64,000 bases of DNA. It comes from Actinoplanes nipponensis. GTDB lineage: Bacteria > Actinomycetota > Actinomycetes > Mycobacteriales > Micromonosporaceae. Positions 25,592 through 34,421 of the stretch are shown one piece after another. Where the stretch lies: contig NZ_BOMQ01000077.1 of NCBI RefSeq assembly GCF_016862275.1, forward strand, positions 1 through 64,000, given 5' to 3'. The translations under genes and the position numbers were made by a program. How positions within the stretch are numbered: the first letter of the stretch is position 1; each line of letters opens with the position of its first letter. The notes under the pieces are model-generated. The model saw nothing but the letters and a program-made list of their open reading frames with translations. It did no database searches and was not told where the DNA came from.

Positions 25592-25625
25592 GACCGGCCG
25601 GCATGCCCCCGCATGCCGGCCGGTC
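25592..25625. terminator. 15-bp bidirectional terminator hairpin
   Basis: GACCGGCCGGCATGC at 25592-25606 is perfectly complementary to 25611-25625 with a CCCC loop. It sits between the ends of the CAP gene (25559) and the convergent methyltransferase gene (25645), where a terminator serving both strands is expected. No U-tract follows on either side. Confidence 0.8.
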
Positions 25626-25644
25626 GCTTCCCGTCGTGGGCCGG

Positions 25645-26682
25645 TCAGACGGTGACCGGCGTGCCGGTACGCGAGTACGACAGCACCGCGTGCCGCCCGA
25701 GCAGCCGCTGCTCCTCGGTCAGCCCCGGCACCTCGGCGGTCCACCGGCGGACGGCCTCCCGTTCGTCCTGCCGGTTCGCGTCGTCCAGCACCACCGTGGC
25801 CGTCCCGGCGAGCCGCTTGGCCAGCACGGACAGCGCCGGGTAACGCGCGTCCGGCCCGGTCGCCGCGGGCGGGCCGTCGACCAGCAGCAGGTCGATGCCG
25901 GTGAGGTCGGTCAGCTTGTCCACGTCGTACCACTGGTAGGCGGTGCCGTTGGCGGTGAGCTCGCGCAGGGGGGCGTCGCGGACCTCGGCCACGGCGGTGA
26001 GGCCGTGCGCGGTGAGCATCGTGCGGGTCTGCCGCGCGTAGTCGGCGTCGTGGTCCAGCGAGACCAGCTTGCCGCCGTGCTGCTCCAGCGCGTACGCCAG
26101 CCACACCGTCGAGGTGCCGCTGCCCAGCTCCACCACCAGGCCGGGCCGGCGCAGCCGGACCAGGTGCAGCAGTTCGAGCAGGTCGGTCGGGTTCAGCGCG
26201 AAGTCGCCCGAGGACGGCATCGGCGCCCGGGGCGTGAAGTGCTGGAAGAGCTGGACGAGGGCCTCGATCTCCCGGCTCTGCGCGCGCAGCAGCAGGTCCG
26301 TGCCGTGCCCGCTCTGGCGCAGCCCGCGGGTGATGGTCCGGGTCAGTTCCTGGTGCCGGTCGCCGGCGGTGAGCCGTTCCTTCTCCACCGTCGCGACGAC
26401 CCGGCGCTGCATCTGCTCGACGACCGTGCGGATCTCGCGGTGCGCGTGCTGGTTGGCCCGGTGCACCCCGCCGATCCAGCGGGACAGGTGCAGGATGCCC
26501 AGCAGCACGGCGAGCAGCAGCCCGGCCACCAGCGACAGCGCCAGGCCCTGGTGTCCCGTGCCGGCCGACCACCAGACCCCGGCGCACAGCGCCAGGATCA
26601 CCATGAGGACCACTGCCTGGGGGCGCGTCACGCTGCGCAGCCGCCCCGCCAGCCGACCGCCGAACCGGACCAGGCTGCTCAT
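25645..26682 (-). CDS. membrane-anchored class I SAM methyltransferase
   Basis: A 345-residue protein with two N-terminal transmembrane helices (about residues 20-40 and 47-67), a helical linker of about 80 residues and a Rossmann-type methyltransferase. The AdoMet-binding motif is VVELGSGTSTVWLAYAL, followed by LVSLDHDADYA and LLLVDGPPAA. The ATG at 26682 has GGAGG 7 nt upstream. The membrane anchor suggests modification of lipid-linked or exported sugars, in keeping with the glycosyltransferase 77 nt upstream and the Stealth operon opposite. The substrate is inferred from context only. Confidence 0.85.
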   Translation of the reverse strand: MSSLVRFGGRLAGRLRSVTRPQAVVLMVILALCAGVWWSAGTGHQGLALSLVAGLLLAVLLGILHLSRWIGGVHRANQHAHREIRTVVEQMQRRVVATVEKERLTAGDRHQELTRTITRGLRQSGHGTDLLLRAQSREIEALVQLFQHFTPRAPMPSSGDFALNPTDLLELLHLVRLRRPGLVVELGSGTSTVWLAYALEQHGGKLVSLDHDADYARQTRTMLTAHGLTAVAEVRDAPLRELTANGTAYQWYDVDKLTDLTGIDLLLVDGPPAATGPDARYPALSVLAKRLAGTATVVLDDANRQDEREAVRRWTAEVPGLTEEQRLLGRHAVLSYSRTGTPVTV

Positions 26683-26759
26683 CGAAGGACCTCCAGAGTC
26701 GTGCGCGCCGGGCCGGCGCGGGTCACCACGTTCGCCTAACGCCCGCGGCGACACCGTCG

Positions 26760-29261
26760 TTACGGTCGCACCGTCAATGCGCCGCGCTGGGCCGGGGCGA
26801 CCGGGTGCGGCGCGGTCACGATGCCCGCGATCCGGTCGACGAACAGCTGCGGATGGTGCGCCTGGGCCACCACGGACCGGGCCCGGCGGCTCTGCTCGGC
26901 GTAGAGCTCCCGGTCCGCGTGGTAGCGCTGGATCGTCGCCTCGGCCTCGCCCGGTCCGCAGTAGACGGCGGCGTCGCCGAAGACCGCCGCGTGCCGCTCG
27001 GGCATCACCACCACGCAGCCCACGGCGGCCGCCTCCAGGGCCGGCCGGGAGAACGTCTCGATCCGGTCCGGGCTGGGGAAGTGCAGGTAGAAGTCGAGCT
27101 GGTGGACGAAGGTCCGCAGGTCGAGGTCGGCCGCGTCGTAGACCAGCCGGGAGCGCTCCCCGCCGGGGTGGTATCCGGTACGCGGCCAGTCCGGCAGCCG
27201 CAGCCGCACGTCCCGGTCGCCCACCTCGTCGTACACGGTCAGCGCCGCCCGCACGTCGCCCGGCCAGACCGCCTCGTCGCCCAGGTCGGTGCCGACCACG
27301 GCCGGCCACGCGCCGGCGCCGGCCCGGCCGGCCGACCAGCGCTCGCCGTCCACCACCGCCGGCAGGTCGTACGGGGTCAGCTCGACGGTCTCGCCGCGCA
27401 GCACGGCCCGGACCTGCGGGTCCTGCGGGCACCAGAGCGGCTCGGGGCCGAACATCCGCAGCGCGGCCCGGGAGCAGTCGGCGGGCACGTACCGGCGGTC
27501 CGCGTCGTCCAGGCGCCCGGGCGCCTCGTCGGCCACGATCAGCACCTGGCGGCCCCGCAGCCGGCACGGGTCGTCGGGCGGGAACTGCAGCACCGCGGCG
27601 TGCCGCACGATGACCAGCTCGGCCCGGTTCTCGTCGTCCGGCAGCACCTGGTCCACCCGGCCGTCGTTGACCAGCCGCTGCAACGGCGCGCACAGCGGCC
27701 AGCGGCGCCGGGCCGGCGGGCGCAGCGACTCCAGCTGCATCACGGCGACCCGCAGCCCGCGCGCGATCAGCGCCCGGATCTCCTGCAGCCCCGACTGCTG
27801 CGCGCCCTGCAGGAAGCGCCAGTCGGCCACCATCACCACGTCGTACTCGGGCCGCCCGGCCGCCTCGCCGCGGGCCAGCCGCAGGTGGTCGGGGACGGCG
27901 AAGGGCCGCCGGCTGCCGTCGCGCGGGCGCAGCGGATCGGCCGACCGCGCCGCCACCCGCGCATGCCAGTGCTGGTACGCCGACATGTACGCGGTCCGCG
28001 CCGGGTGCATCCAGTACGGCCGGATCTCGGCGCGCGACAGCGAACCCGACGCGAGCCGGATCAGCGCCAGCGGGCGCGAGTCGACGTGCCGCACCGCCCG
28101 CCCGCCGAAGACCGCCTGCATCCGTCCGATGTACTCGGAGTCCGCGGCCTTGCGGACCGGGTCGAAGTAGCCCAGCCGCCCCGTCACCCGGGTCCGCCGG
28201 AACAGCAGGGACGACGGGTTGAACCGGCTGCGGCGCACGCCGGGCCGGGTGACCATCAGGTCCTCGGAGACGCCGAGGCCGTCGGAGGTGGTGGCGACCA
28301 GCTCGCGGTCCTCCAGCAGCGGCCGGACCTGCACCTCGAGCCGGCGCGGGTGGGACCAGTCGTCGGAGTCCTGGAACGCCACGAACTCGCCCTCGGCGAC
28401 GTCCAGGCCGGCGTTGCGGGCCGCGTAGGTGCCCTGGTTGACCGGCTGCCGGAGCAGCCGGATCCGCCCGCCCAGGGCCACCGCGCGGGCCAGCACGGCG
28501 TCGAACTCCGGCGGCGACGCGTCGTCCACGATGATCACCTCGACGTTGCGCCAGGACTGGTCGAGGATCGAGCGGACCGCCGTGATCAGGCCCTCGCCGG
28601 GGCGGTAGGCGGTGACGACGACCGAGACCCGCTGCGGCTCGTCGATGCCCGCCACCGCGGTGGCCACGGTGAGCCGGTCGAACGGCGGCACCCCGGCCTT
28701 GTGCTCCAGCGCCAGCGGCGGCCCGGGCAGCAGCTTGCGGAACGCGGTCAGCCAGCCGATCACCGGCCCGCCCCCGGCGAACGGGTTGGCCAGGTCCAGC
28801 TCGAGGTCCGCCCGCACGCTGTCGCTGATCCGCCGGTACCCCGCCAGCAGCGGCCGGGCCCGCGCCGCGCCCTCCCAGGCCAGGACCAGCTGGACGTGCA
28901 ACCCCTGGTGCGCGGCGGGCAGCGCGTCCGGGCCCAGGGCGGTGCGGATGAGCTCGTACACGGCCAGCGCGTCGGTGCGGTCCTCGGGCAGCAGGTCCTG
29001 CTGGGCCAGCGTCTGGGCCAGCCCGGCCAGGACGGCCGGGCGGACCTTGCGCCGCCGCTTGCGCAGCCAGCGCACGTCGCCGGCCCGGGCCGCGGCGAGC
29101 AGGTCCGGATAGGACGCCGCGGACTCGCCGAGCCCGGACCGGGCGAGCAGCAGCCGCGCGTCGCGCGAGCGGATCCGGACCGCGGTCGGCGGGAGGGCCA
29201 TCCGGACGTGGTAGCGGGCGACCTTCAGGTAGTCGTCGAGCAGACCGGGTGTCTCCCCCAT
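26760..29261 (-). CDS. large two-domain glycosyltransferase (GT2 plus GT-B-like half)
   Basis: An 833-residue protein. The first 200 residues are helical and unassigned. A family 2 glycosyltransferase follows, from VSVVVTAYRPGEG near residue 207 with IIVDDASPPEF, NAGLDVAEG and DSDDW near 300. From about residue 470 (YDVVMVADWRFLQGAQQSG) a second Rossmann pair resembles GT-B transferases, including a late FSRPALEAAAVG stretch near 730 at the usual donor-sugar position. The ATG at 29261 has GAGG about 11 nt upstream and lies just past glnD. A bifunctional polymerase for a surface glycan is plausible; sugars and linkages are unknown. Confidence 0.82.
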   Translation of the reverse strand: MGETPGLLDDYLKVARYHVRMALPPTAVRIRSRDARLLLARSGLGESAASYPDLLAAARAGDVRWLRKRRRKVRPAVLAGLAQTLAQQDLLPEDRTDALAVYELIRTALGPDALPAAHQGLHVQLVLAWEGAARARPLLAGYRRISDSVRADLELDLANPFAGGGPVIGWLTAFRKLLPGPPLALEHKAGVPPFDRLTVATAVAGIDEPQRVSVVVTAYRPGEGLITAVRSILDQSWRNVEVIIVDDASPPEFDAVLARAVALGGRIRLLRQPVNQGTYAARNAGLDVAEGEFVAFQDSDDWSHPRRLEVQVRPLLEDRELVATTSDGLGVSEDLMVTRPGVRRSRFNPSSLLFRRTRVTGRLGYFDPVRKAADSEYIGRMQAVFGGRAVRHVDSRPLALIRLASGSLSRAEIRPYWMHPARTAYMSAYQHWHARVAARSADPLRPRDGSRRPFAVPDHLRLARGEAAGRPEYDVVMVADWRFLQGAQQSGLQEIRALIARGLRVAVMQLESLRPPARRRWPLCAPLQRLVNDGRVDQVLPDDENRAELVIVRHAAVLQFPPDDPCRLRGRQVLIVADEAPGRLDDADRRYVPADCSRAALRMFGPEPLWCPQDPQVRAVLRGETVELTPYDLPAVVDGERWSAGRAGAGAWPAVVGTDLGDEAVWPGDVRAALTVYDEVGDRDVRLRLPDWPRTGYHPGGERSRLVYDAADLDLRTFVHQLDFYLHFPSPDRIETFSRPALEAAAVGCVVVMPERHAAVFGDAAVYCGPGEAEATIQRYHADRELYAEQSRRARSVVAQAHHPQLFVDRIAGIVTAPHPVAPAQRGALTVRP

Positions 29262-29338
29262 GCGGTAACCGACCTCATTCGCGTACGCCCTGGATGTCGC
29301 TAGGCGCAACGCCGGCGAGCCGATCGAGGTGACGGCCT

Positions 29339-31603
29339 TCAGACCGCGGCCAGCACCGCGGCCTCGACCCGCTCCCGCTCGGCCGGCTCGGCCCACGCGC
29401 CGACCAGGTAGAACGCGTCCACCACGTCGCCGCCCAGGGTGGAGATGCGGGCCGCGCGCACCTCGGCGCCGGCCTCGTCGAGCGCGCTGGCCACCCGGAA
29501 CAGCAGCCCCGCGGAGTCCGCCGCGCGCAGCTCCAGCACCACCGCGTCGGTGGCGGCCGCGCGGTGCCAGACCACCCGGGGCGCCGCGCCGCCGCGGCTG
29601 GACATCGCCCGGGCCCGCAGCCGCTGGGTCACCGAGACGTCGCCGGCCGCGACCCGGCGCAGGTCGGCGGCCAGGGCCACCGGGTCCGCCGGGGAGCCGT
29701 ACCGCGGCTGGGTGCGGAACTCGACGATGGCCCGGCCGTCCACCGTGCTCGCGTCGGCGCCGATCACGTCGAGGCGGTGCATGGCCAGGCACGCGGCCAC
29801 CGAGCCGAGCAGGCCCCGGCGGTCGGCCGCAGCCACCGCGACCAGGTCCCCGTCCAGGTGTACGGCGGGCAGCTCACCCTCCAGCAGCTGCGGGTCGGGC
29901 TCGGGCGGCTCGGGCAGCGCGCCGGTGTCCAGGGCGGTGTGCACGCGGCGGACCAGCTCGGCGATCAGCCGGCCCTTCCAGTCCGACCAGGCGGCCGGGC
30001 CGGTGGCGTGCGAGTCGGCGCGGGCCAGCGCGTGCAGCAGGTCCAGGGTGGCGGCGTCGCCGACGGCCTCCGCGACGGTGGTGATGGTGACCGGATCGCT
30101 GAGGTCGCGGCGGGTCGCGACGTCGGGGAGCAACAGGTGCAGCCGGACCAGCTTCTCCACGGTGGCGACCTCCGCGGGCGGCAGGCCGATCCGGGTGGCG
30201 ATCTCGGCGGCGATCGGGGCGCCGACCAGGCTGTGGTCGCCGGGCAGGCCCTTGCCGACGTCGTGCAGGAACGCGCCGATCAGCAGCAGGTCGGGGCGGT
30301 CCACCTCGCGGGTGTAGGCGCTGGCCTCGTACGCGGCCTGGACCAGGTGGCGGTCCAGGGTGAAGCGGTGGATCGGGTGGTGCTGCGGCAGGCTGCGCAG
30401 CCGGGCCCACTCCGGCAGCCATGCGTCGATCAGGCCGTACCGGTCGCAGGCCTCCCAGGCCGGCAGCAGCCCCGGGCCGGAGCCGAGCAGCGAGACCAGC
30501 GCGGCCCGGGCGGCGGGCGGCCACGGCGTCGGCAGCGGCGGGCAGAAGGCGGCCAGCCACTCGCAGGTGGCCCGGGCGATCGGCAGCCGGACCGTCGCGG
30601 CCGCGGCCGCGACCCGCAGGGACAGGCTGGGATCGGGCACCGGCCCGATGGCGGTACGGGCGAGCACCAGCTCGCCGTCCTGCTCGACCACGTCGCGGGC
30701 CACCGGGCGGCGCACCGGGGCCCCGGCCGGCGCACCCCGGCGGCGGCCGTTGCGCAGCCGGTCGGCGGCCCGCCAGGCGTCGTCCAGGGCGTGCGCGATG
30801 ATCCGGGCGTCGCCGGCCACCCGGCGCAGCAGCGCGTCGCCGTCGTCGACCTCCAGCAGCTCGGCCACGGCGGCCCGTTCCTGGGCGACCAGCCGGTCCA
30901 CCCGGCGGCCGACGGCCAGGTGCAGGGCGTCGCGGGTGTCGAGCAGCCGCAGGTTGGCGGCGCGGACGGCGGGGCGCATCGTGTCGGCGACGCCGGCCCG
31001 GCCGATGCCGCGCAGGATGGTGAGGTCGCGCAGGCCGCCGGCCGCCTCCTTGAGGTCGCCCTCGAGCAGGAAGGCCAGCTCGCCGTGGGTGGCCCAGCGG
31101 GCGGCGGTGAGCTCGCGCAGCTGCGGCAGCAGGCGTACGGCGGTGCGGCGCCACTGGTCGGAGGTGGCGGCGATCAGCTCGGCGGAGAGGGCGGCGTCAC
31201 CGGCGATGTGCCGGGCGTCGAGCAGGCCGAGCGAGACCTTGACGTCGTCGTGGGCGACCGACAGCGCCTCGGGCAGGGTACGCACGGAGTGGTCGAGGCC
31301 CAGCCGCGCGTCCCAGATGGGGTACCAGAGCGCGGCGGCGATCCGGTCGATGCCGGCCGTGCCGTTGTGCAGCAGCACCAGGTCGAGGTCGCTGTGCGGG
31401 GCGCAGTCGCGCCAGCCCAGGCCGCCCACGGCGACGAGGCTGACGCCGGACAGGTGGCCGGGGAACATCCCGGCCAGCCACGCGTCGAGCGCCGCCGCCC
31501 GGCCGGACCGGGCGGCAGCGCCGAGGTGTTCGCGGAGCACGGACGGCGAGCCGCCGGACGGCACCTGGGGTGGCGCCGACGGCTCGCTGACCATGTAGTT
31601 CAC
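29339..31603 (-). CDS. glnD: PII uridylyltransferase/adenylyltransferase GlnD
   Basis: A 754-residue sensor enzyme that modifies and demodifies PII according to glutamine level; in actinobacteria the modification is adenylylation. The nucleotidyltransferase domain shows GGLGWRDCAPHSDLDLVLL near residues 57-76, the HD hydrolase domain has FLHDVGKGLPGDHS near 443, and two ACT domains follow near 580 and 688. It is shorter than E. coli GlnD (about 890). The frame opens with GTG 31603, with an ATG at 31594 as alternative. It is 11 nt downstream of glnB, completing the amtB-glnB-glnD operon. Confidence 0.95.
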   Translation of the reverse strand: MNYMVSEPSAPPQVPSGGSPSVLREHLGAAARSGRAAALDAWLAGMFPGHLSGVSLVAVGGLGWRDCAPHSDLDLVLLHNGTAGIDRIAAALWYPIWDARLGLDHSVRTLPEALSVAHDDVKVSLGLLDARHIAGDAALSAELIAATSDQWRRTAVRLLPQLRELTAARWATHGELAFLLEGDLKEAAGGLRDLTILRGIGRAGVADTMRPAVRAANLRLLDTRDALHLAVGRRVDRLVAQERAAVAELLEVDDGDALLRRVAGDARIIAHALDDAWRAADRLRNGRRRGAPAGAPVRRPVARDVVEQDGELVLARTAIGPVPDPSLSLRVAAAAATVRLPIARATCEWLAAFCPPLPTPWPPAARAALVSLLGSGPGLLPAWEACDRYGLIDAWLPEWARLRSLPQHHPIHRFTLDRHLVQAAYEASAYTREVDRPDLLLIGAFLHDVGKGLPGDHSLVGAPIAAEIATRIGLPPAEVATVEKLVRLHLLLPDVATRRDLSDPVTITTVAEAVGDAATLDLLHALARADSHATGPAAWSDWKGRLIAELVRRVHTALDTGALPEPPEPDPQLLEGELPAVHLDGDLVAVAAADRRGLLGSVAACLAMHRLDVIGADASTVDGRAIVEFRTQPRYGSPADPVALAADLRRVAAGDVSVTQRLRARAMSSRGGAAPRVVWHRAAATDAVVLELRAADSAGLLFRVASALDEAGAEVRAARISTLGGDVVDAFYLVGAWAEPAERERVEAAVLAAV

Positions 31604-31614
31604 TCGTCAGACCA

Positions 31615-31953
31615 TCAGAGCGCGTCGAGCCCGCGCTCGCCGGTCCGGACCCGGACGACGTCCTCGACGGACGTCACCCAGACCTTGCCGTCACCGATCT
31701 TGCCGGTCCGGGCCGAGGTGACGACGGCGTCGACGACCTTCTCGACGTCGATCTCGTCGGTCAGCACCTCGACCTTGATCTTGGGTAGGAACTCCACCGT
31801 GTACTCGGCGCCCCGGTACACCTCGGTGTGGCCCTTCTGCCGTCCGTAGCCCTGTACCTCGCTCACGGTCAGGCCCGCCACGCCGAGCGCGTGCAGAGCC
31901 TCCTTCACCGCGTCGAGCTGGTACGGCTTGATGACCGCGGTCACCAGCTTCAT
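31615..31953 (-). CDS. glnB: nitrogen regulatory protein PII
   Basis: A 112-residue trimeric PII signal protein binding ATP/ADP and 2-oxoglutarate and controlling AmtB and other targets. It starts MKLVTAVIKPYQLDAVKEAL; the T-loop YGRQKGHTEVYRGAEY places the modified Tyr at position 51; the B-loop TGKIGDGKVWV is complete. The ATG at 31953 has GGAGG 8 nt upstream and was preferred over a longer frame. Being next to amtB and conserving Tyr51, it corresponds to the GlnK/GlnB of other actinobacteria, modified there by adenylylation. Confidence 0.97.
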   Translation of the reverse strand: MKLVTAVIKPYQLDAVKEALHALGVAGLTVSEVQGYGRQKGHTEVYRGAEYTVEFLPKIKVEVLTDEIDVEKVVDAVVTSARTGKIGDGKVWVTSVEDVVRVRTGERGLDAL

Positions 31954-31986
31954 GCTCAATCCCTCCATCGCAGCCATCTGGGAAAC

Positions 31987-33366
31987 TTAACCGGCGACCT
32001 TTTCGCTGACGGAAGGCTTCCCGTCAGCGCTGCTGCCCGAGGGCGTGATCCCGGCCATCGCGAACGCGCCGGCCGAGCCCGTGGAGGGCGAGGTGTCGTA
32101 GGCGCTCTCGGCGTGCTCGGCGACGTCGATGCCGGTGATCTCGGCCTCGTCGCTGACCCGCAGGCCCTTGGCCGCCTTGATGACGAAGGCGATGAGCGCC
32201 GCGATCACCAGCGAGTAGACGGTGACCGCCGCGCTGCCGACGAACTGCCGGCCGAGCTGGGCCAGGCCGCCGCCGTAGAAGAGGCCCTCGCTGGCGCCCA
32301 GCCCCGGGTCGCCGTTGATGGCCGCGTTGACCTGCGAGGTGGCGAAGAAGCCGAGCGAGAGCGAGCCGATCCAGCCGCCGACGAAGTGCACGCCGACCAC
32401 GTCGAGCGAGTCGTCGTAGCCCAGCTTGTACTTCAGGCCCACGGCCAGCGCGCAGACGGCGCCGGCGATGAGGCCGATGACCACGGCGGGCAGCGGCGCG
32501 ACGAAGCCGCAGGCCGGGGTGATGGCCACCAGGCCGGCGACCGCGCCGGAGGAGGCGCCGACCAGGGTCGGCTTGCCGTCGCGGATCCATTCCACGACGA
32601 CCCAGCCCAGCAGGGCGGCGGCCGTGGCGACCTGGGTGTTGATGAAGGCGAAGACGGTGGTGCCGTCCACGGTCAGCTCGGAGCCGGCGTTGAAGCCGAA
32701 CCAGCCGAACCACAGCAGGCCGGCGCCGAGGGCGACGAACGGCACGTTGTGCGGCTTGAAGCTCTCCCGCGGCCAGCCGGCCCGCTTGCCGAGCACCAGG
32801 ATCAGGCCGAGCGCGGCGGCGCCGGCGTTGATGTGCACCGCCGTGCCACCGGCGAAGTCGAGCGCGTGCAGCTTGCCGCCGATCCAGCCGCCACCCCAGA
32901 CCCAGTGCGCGACCGGGACGTAGACCAGGGTGAACCAGGCCAGCGCGAAGATGACCCAGCCGCCGAACTTCATCCGGTCGGAGACCGCGCCGCTGATCAG
33001 CGCGACCGTGATGATGGCGAACATCATCTGGAAGACCATGAAGGCGTACGTGGGGATGCCCGTGCCGGCCCCCAGGAACAGCCACTCCTCGGAGATGCCC
33101 GAGGTGCCGGTGCCGAAGTACTGGCTGAAGCTGCCGATCACGTTGTTCAGGCCGGCGCTGTCGTTGGTGCCGAACGCCAGGGTGAAGCCGTAGACGACCC
33201 ACAGAACGGAGATGAGCCCGATGCACGAGAAGCTCATCATCATCATGTTCAGTACGCCCTTGGACCGGTTGAGGCCACCGTAGAACAGCGCCAGGCCCGG
33301 AGTCATAAGCAGAACGAGCGCAGACGACAGGAGCAACCAGGCGGTATTGCCGGTGTTGATCTCCAC
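31987..33366 (-). CDS. amtB: ammonium transporter AmtB
   Basis: A 459-residue ammonium channel with 11 predicted membrane helices. Family marks include the N-terminal TAWLLLSSALVLLMTPGLALFYGG, the AGGTAVHINAGAAALG stretch and GASSGAVAGLVAITPACGFV; the last 50 residues form a cytoplasmic tail with acidic and Ser/Gly-rich parts where PII can dock. GTG 33366 follows GAGGAGG by 4-5 nt. It heads the amtB-glnB-glnD operon, and a GlnR-like operator lies 116-152 nt upstream, so nitrogen-limited induction is expected. Confidence 0.96.
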   Translation of the reverse strand: MEINTGNTAWLLLSSALVLLMTPGLALFYGGLNRSKGVLNMMMMSFSCIGLISVLWVVYGFTLAFGTNDSAGLNNVIGSFSQYFGTGTSGISEEWLFLGAGTGIPTYAFMVFQMMFAIITVALISGAVSDRMKFGGWVIFALAWFTLVYVPVAHWVWGGGWIGGKLHALDFAGGTAVHINAGAAALGLILVLGKRAGWPRESFKPHNVPFVALGAGLLWFGWFGFNAGSELTVDGTTVFAFINTQVATAAALLGWVVVEWIRDGKPTLVGASSGAVAGLVAITPACGFVAPLPAVVIGLIAGAVCALAVGLKYKLGYDDSLDVVGVHFVGGWIGSLSLGFFATSQVNAAINGDPGLGASEGLFYGGGLAQLGRQFVGSAAVTVYSLVIAALIAFVIKAAKGLRVSDEAEITGIDVAEHAESAYDTSPSTGSAGAFAMAGITPSGSSADGKPSVSEKVAG

Positions 33367-33481
33367 GCTGCCTCCTCTCGGATAAAGGTGTCCTCCCACA
33401 CGGCCCACGCGGCAACGTCGCCACCTGGCCGGTTCGGGCGGAAGCCTTTCGTTCCGCTGTTTCGCGCACGGTCTACGCGCG

Positions 33482-33518
33482 GTTTCCGGCGCGTGACGGG
33501 TTGTTTCGTACGTGTGAA
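33482..33518 (-). promoter_or_regulatory. GlnR-like operator upstream of amtB
   Basis: On the minus strand the order is TTCAC-6 nt-GAAAC-5 nt-GTCAC-6 nt-GAAAC (33518-33482). Actinomycete GlnR binds pairs of GTnAC and GAAAC boxes with 6-nt spacers; both pairs here keep the 6-nt spacing, while the spacer between pairs is 5. Position 116-152 nt upstream of the amtB start is typical of activator sites. GlnR itself is not in this window. Confidence 0.75.
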
Positions 33519-33569
33519 GAAACTCTCACAGCCGCCGGAACGAAGCGCGCTGAACTGGGGCAATACCGC

Positions 33570-34370
33570 TCAGCGGAGGGCGTACTCCAGGGTGTGCCGC
33601 TCGTAATCAAGCAGCCGCAGGTCCCGCATCGGGCGGCGCAGGTGGCCCTTGTGCACGATCCGGACGAACGCCGGATCACCCGCGGCGGCCATCCGCCGGA
33701 TGCCCTCCACGTGGTCCACGATCCGCTTGCGAATGGTGCGGACCAGCCGGTGCCGGTCGCGCGGGATCAGCCCGTACGCGTCGGCGAACAGCCGCAGCCG
33801 GCGGGGCCGGTTCGGTCGCTTCCAGCCCAGCGTGTACGAATCCCGGTCGCTGAACAGCGGCACCCAGGTCCACGCCGCGTACGCCACGTCGTAGATCCGG
33901 GCGCCCGGGGACGCCAGGTCGAAGTCGATCAGGGCCAGCGTGCCGTCCGGGCGCCAGACCACGTTGTGCGGGGCGGCGTCGTGGTGGCAGATCACCTCGG
34001 TGTCCGGCGGCGGCGGGCCGAACGAGCGCCAGACCGCGCCGGGCGGAGGCTGGAAGCCGTACTGCGCGTCGTGGAACATGCGCAGCATCGTGGCCACCGT
34101 GACCAGCGCCTCCTCGGTCGTCCAGTGCGGCGCGAGTGGGTACTCGCCGCACTCGCCGTCCAGGTACGACAGCACCTCGCGGCCGCGGTCGTCCATGCCC
34201 AGGGCGTGCGGCGAGCCGGTGAAGCCGACCCGCTGCAGGTGGTTGAGCAGCGCGTGCACGGCCGGGGTCCACGGGCCGGCGTTGCGCCGGACAGTGTCAC
34301 CGACCTTGGAGACCGTGCTGACGTTGCCGCCGTGGAGCGGGATCTCGCGAAGGTCGCGTTCCTGCGTCAC
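33570..34370 (-). CDS. aminoglycoside-phosphotransferase-family kinase
   Basis: A 266-residue protein of the APH/choline-kinase fold. The catalytic loop is ICHHDAAPHNVVW and the metal-binding segment is LALIDFDLASPG, both intact, so it should transfer a phosphate from ATP to a small hydroxylated substrate. The N-lobe is short (starting LHGGNVSTVSKVGDTVRR). Nothing points to antibiotic resistance; metabolic kinases of this type are common in actinobacteria. It is read from GTG 34370, 51 nt after ftsY on the same strand, and could be co-transcribed with it. Confidence 0.87.
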   Translation of the reverse strand: MTQERDLREIPLHGGNVSTVSKVGDTVRRNAGPWTPAVHALLNHLQRVGFTGSPHALGMDDRGREVLSYLDGECGEYPLAPHWTTEEALVTVATMLRMFHDAQYGFQPPPGAVWRSFGPPPPDTEVICHHDAAPHNVVWRPDGTLALIDFDLASPGARIYDVAYAAWTWVPLFSDRDSYTLGWKRPNRPRRLRLFADAYGLIPRDRHRLVRTIRKRIVDHVEGIRRMAAAGDPAFVRIVHKGHLRRPMRDLRLLDYERHTLEYALR

Positions 34371-34421
34371 CCACGACCTCCCCTAGAAGTGCCCAGCGGT
34401 GCGGGCCTGCCGCCCCCGAGA

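Noticed and set aside
33570..34370. APH-type kinase considered as an aminoglycoside resistance gene
   Set aside because: Only the general fold motifs are present, it sits in a backbone operon context and nothing links it to antibiotic modification.
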